DNA from: Microcoleus sp. FACHB-68
GTDB taxonomy: Bacteria > Cyanobacteriota > Cyanobacteriia > Cyanobacteriales > Oscillatoriaceae
Assembly (NCBI RefSeq): GCF_014695715.1
Contig: NZ_JACJOT010000002.1
Span: forward strand, 62,001 to 126,000
Direction: 5' to 3'
Length of the DNA stretch: 64,000 nucleotides
This document shows positions 62,101 through 64,000 of this stretch, piece by piece (position 1 is the stretch's first letter; each line of letters opens with the position of its first letter). The notes below the pieces were generated by a model. The model made no database searches, had not been told where the DNA came from, and was given only the letters and a program-made list of their open reading frames with translations. The position numbers and the translations under genes were made by a program.

Positions 62101-63507
62101 CTCACCAGCGCCGATGTGATCGCTCGCCCGTTTTGGGAATGCCGGTGGTGGGTGAGGGATCATCCGCCCACCGAGGAAGCCCTAGAGAGGGCCAGAGGGG
62201 GCGATGGCGACCTCAATCGCACTCAGAAACGCTTGAAAGAGGCGATTTCCCAAGCCGCTGCCGGCCAGGTTGTTCGCTACGAGGTGGAAATGCTTGGGGC
62301 GGGGGATAAAGTCGCAATCATAGACTTTTCCATTAAGCCGGTGTTCAATGAAGCCGGTGAAGTCGTCTTGCTGATTTCTGAAGGCCACGATATTACCGAA
62401 CGCAAGCATTCAGAGATTGCACTGCGGCAGCAAGCAGAGAGAGAACGGCTGCTCGGTGCGATGGCCCAGCGGGTTCGTCAATCGTTGGATTTAGAAGAAA
62501 CGCTTAACACCACAGTGGCAGAAGTGCGACAACTGCTACAGGCAGATCGCGTGATCATTTTCCGCTTTGAATCGAATTTTGATGGAGTGGTTGCGGTGGA
62601 GTCGGTGACAGGGGGTTGGCCGGCAATTCTAGCCACCAATATTCACGACCCCTGTTTTGCGCCGACTTATGCAAAGCTTTACAAACAAGGTCGCATCCGC
62701 GCCACTGACAATATCTATACAGCCAATATGAGTCAGTGTCATGTCAACTTACTGGCTCAGTTTCAGGTTCAAGCAAATTTAGTCGTTCCGATTTTGCTAA
62801 GCGAACAAGCCCTGCAAAATCCCCCATCCCCAACTCGAAATCAGTTGTGGGGATTGCTGATTGCCCACCAGTGTAGTGGCCCTAGGCAATGGCAAACTTG
62901 GGAGGGTGAGTTACTGATGCAACTCACAGAACAGGTGGCGATCGCGATTCAGCAGGCGCAGCTTTACCAACAACTACAGGCGGCTAACCAGGAGTTAGAG
63001 CGTCTTGCGTCTTCAGATGGCCTGACGCTGCTTGCCAACCGTCGCCAGTTTGATAGCTATCTTAAGCAAGAGGTGCGGCGTCTGGCGCAAGGAACCGCTC
63101 CCATCTCCCTGATTATGTGCGATATCGACTGTTTCAAGCCCTACAACGATACTTATGGCCATCAAGCCGGTGATGCTTGTTTGCAGCAGGTTGCTGGGGC
63201 AATTCGTAATGCGCTCCAGCGACCGGCAGATTTGGCTGCTCGGTACGGCGGTGAGGAATTTGCGGTGATTTTGCCGGATACGGACGCTGCCGGTGCAGTT
63301 CGAGTTGCTGAGGCGATTCGCACCAGCGTGCGCTCTTTGCAAATTCCCCACGCTAAATCAGCGGCGGCATCTGTGGTGACTTTGAGTTTGGGGGTTGCCA
63401 GCGCATCGGCTCACAACACAACACCGGCACAGTTAATTGCCGCAGCCGATGAAGCCTTGTATCAAGCCAAGGAAGGGGGACGCGATCAGGTTGTGGTTAA
63501 CGATTAA
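59137..63507 (+). CDS. PAS/GAF/cyanobacteriochrome-type GAF - GGDEF diguanylate cyclase
   Basis: A 1456-residue cytosolic protein: PAS1 (~45-175), GAF1 (~205-365), coiled coil, PAS2-PAS6 (~425-1095), GAF2 (~1100-1280) and GGDEF (~1290-1455). GAF2 carries HDPCF (Cys1173, the DXCF-type second Cys) and QCH (Cys1201-His1202, the bilin-attachment pair), then QANLVVPIL and WGLLIAHQC, as in DXCF-type cyanobacteriochromes. The output has GGEEF (1371-1375) and the product-inhibition I-site RPAD (1362-1365) five residues upstream, so c-di-GMP synthesis is likely active and self-limited. Expected role: light-controlled c-di-GMP production. Chromophore binding is inferred from motifs. Confidence 0.88.
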   Translation: MPVKAMLLYEEAKAAIKQFHSSDFNANHYKLEVAVRERKADLGWDQTLYEFLPTICFTLDAAGVVIDVNQFGAARLGYPAGQLILKSMAQILHPEDRQQLEALNTAYWQQLDQVVSWESRLVCANGQILWVKASARIVPVSGEAGKGGDDYFNPQPSSVILLVCEDITQAKQAEQQQRECEKRRCRQTRTLTELAKSQILNRGDLEAVVREITKTVADTLEVKRVSVWLYKANNSKIVCLDLYEAPDKHHSQGWVLEAANCPTYFQVLEKQTTIVINHTCSDSRTKEQSDSYFLKLGITAFLHVPIRLHGQIVGIICYEHTTSEDSGKEYERQWMPDEESFAITSADFIALALEADSRSQAEMQRREREQILLSQYYEQLEEAVEKRTAELTQLNEQLQEEIIKRSQTEAMLRNQQQEQQIIFDSVPALIWYKDTHNRLLRINKTASVATGVPVEAIASASIYEISPNEADRYYQDDLEVINSGCPKRGIIEPLQTLTGEKLWIRTDKIPYRDSAGNIVGVIVFAVEITELIQAEEELRQYRDHLQEKVDEHTAELRRANEQLQEEIACRILAEEALKRERNLFIGGPVTVFRWLATENWPIEYVSPNIAQFGYEASQCSNGQLFYASIVHPDDLERVLAEVKAYSEAGATSFEQDYRIVQGNGESRWVYDFTVVVRNETGKITYYEGYILDITQRKKTEAALRESEEQLRRFYEASFEAIVIIEKEKIVDVNKNLTNLLGYESSEAIGMNVMEFVAPALHPLVKEIIASGTEKTYESVCIKKNGSAFPVEVRGKAITYQGRLVRVIAMRDLSERKQAEAELERSLSLLHATLESTADGIVAINIAGEIISFNRKFLQMWGIPDEFMASQNKTRLLALAIEQLRDPEAFLRRIRELPNQVDAELYDILELKDGRIFERYSLPQRAGEKIIGRVWSFRDITEPQRIQTSLLESERRFRAIFNSSFQFIGLMNPEGTLLEANQTALNFGGLTSADVIARPFWECRWWVRDHPPTEEALERARGGDGDLNRTQKRLKEAISQAAAGQVVRYEVEMLGAGDKVAIIDFSIKPVFNEAGEVVLLISEGHDITERKHSEIALRQQAERERLLGAMAQRVRQSLDLEETLNTTVAEVRQLLQADRVIIFRFESNFDGVVAVESVTGGWPAILATNIHDPCFAPTYAKLYKQGRIRATDNIYTANMSQCHVNLLAQFQVQANLVVPILLSEQALQNPPSPTRNQLWGLLIAHQCSGPRQWQTWEGELLMQLTEQVAIAIQQAQLYQQLQAANQELERLASSDGLTLLANRRQFDSYLKQEVRRLAQGTAPISLIMCDIDCFKPYNDTYGHQAGDACLQQVAGAIRNALQRPADLAARYGGEEFAVILPDTDAAGAVRVAEAIRTSVRSLQIPHAKSAAASVVTLSLGVASASAHNTTPAQLIAAADEALYQAKEGGRDQVVVND

Positions 63508-63517
63508 TCCCGAATCG

Positions 63518-64000
63518 CTACTTTTGCTCTGGATGAGCAGCTGCCGGCGTGGTGGCACCGATTTGGTTAATCGTGGCGATCAGTTGATACAAGCGCCCTA
63601 AATCTCGCTGGTTGAAGTAAAAAACTAGGCGGGGTAGCTCTGATGTATCATCAGCGGCTTCTTCGGGGAAAGCTTGACTTTTCTCAATGCGTCCTTTCAC
63701 TAAAATGTCGCTGAAATCAGTATTTAACTGTTCAACATCCGCTTCTGAAAGTTCAGACTTCAGACGCATGACAAATTTATCGTTGACGTAGCGGCTGGAG
63801 TGATAAACACGATAGAAGCTGCGGATGACTTCACAGGCAACATCCAAGTTATCGGTAATTGTGTAAAGGCTGGGATCGGCGGGGCTAACCAATCCTCTTC
63901 CGACTAAATGCTTATGAATGTATGCGTTCCAGTCGTGCCAATAATCGCCGCCGGCTCGATCAATTAACACCAAGGGAACCGGGCCAAGCCGGCCTGTCTG
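63518..64000 (-). CDS. C-terminal part of a LOG-family-like protein (partial)
   Basis: The frame is open from the window edge to 63518, so the gene begins beyond the window; the TTG at 63973 is not a real start. The sequence PLVLIDRAGGDYW, the following region, and FYRVYHSSRYVND match the C-terminal half of cyanobacterial LOG-like (lysine decarboxylase-like, cytokinin-activation type) Rossmann proteins. Their phosphoribohydrolase motif would lie in the missing N-terminal part. The function here is therefore unproven. It converges on the GGDEF gene, 11 bp apart. Confidence 0.7.
   Translation of the reverse strand, partial: QTGRLGPVPLVLIDRAGGDYWHDWNAYIHKHLVGRGLVSPADPSLYTITDNLDVACEVIRSFYRVYHSSRYVNDKFVMRLKSELSEADVEQLNTDFSDILVKGRIEKSQAFPEEAADDTSELPRLVFYFNQRDLGRLYQLIATINQIGATTPAAAHPEQK

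Overview
The window comes from a filamentous cyanobacterium, most likely of the Oscillatoriales/Microcoleus type. The evidence is the light-independent protochlorophyllide reductase genes chlL and chlN, the cyanobacterial proton-extrusion protein PcxA, the NDH-1 subunit NdhN, a cyanobacteriochrome-type GAF domain, the cyanobacterial ribosomal-protein gene order (no rpsJ, rpsN or rpmD; truA-rplM-rpsI-rpmE-prfA follow rplQ), and heptameric intergenic repeats typical of filamentous cyanobacteria. The genus is an inference from gene content and is not proven.

Layout. 1-4.6 kb: a tandem family of Ser/Thr protein kinases on the + strand (one 3' tail plus three full genes), each with a different membrane-associated C-terminal module (a pilin-like domain, a multi-TM domain, a TM plus PH-like domain). 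4.6-12.2 kb: a P-loop helicase/nuclease-like protein, pcxA, a WcaF-type acetyltransferase with two family-2 glycosyltransferases (surface polysaccharide genes), and cobU. 12.8-17.3 kb: a small Cys-containing protein, then a minus-strand chlL - DUF5331-like acidic repeat protein - chlN block. 18-29 kb: two-component signalling genes on the minus strand, namely a REC-PAS-kinase, a HAMP sensor kinase with a possible AUU start, a stand-alone receiver, and a 2265-residue cytosolic poly-HAMP hybrid kinase with ten near-identical 92-residue repeats. 29.5-33.1 kb: three paralogous VWA-domain proteins with a repeat-bearing coiled-coil protein between them, then ndhN.

34.2-52.0 kb is the S10-spc-alpha ribosomal supercluster with secY, adk, infA, rpoA, truA and prfA. 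A 1.1-kb gap with several hairpins precedes it. A terminator plus promoter splits infA from rpmJ, which was found by eye because it has only 37 codons. 52-64 kb: a gene-poor 1.4-kb gap, a small unknown protein, a CheA-type hybrid kinase with two Hpt domains, cheB, a 1456-residue multi-PAS protein whose last GAF has cyanobacteriochrome Cys motifs and which ends in a GGDEF domain with an intact I-site, and the C-terminal end of a LOG-family-like protein running off the window.

The chl genes, ndhN and pcxA serve photosynthesis. The ribosomal block is housekeeping. Most of the rest is signal transduction (kinases, CheA/CheB, c-di-GMP), plus polysaccharide genes that would suit a motile, surface-living filament. 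The strongest candidates for a second look are the cyanobacteriochrome-GGDEF protein, the poly-HAMP kinase with its recent repeat expansion, the VWA trio, the kinase-pilin fusion, the candidate structured RNA upstream of rplC, and heptamer repeats that appear to have entered coding regions in frame.
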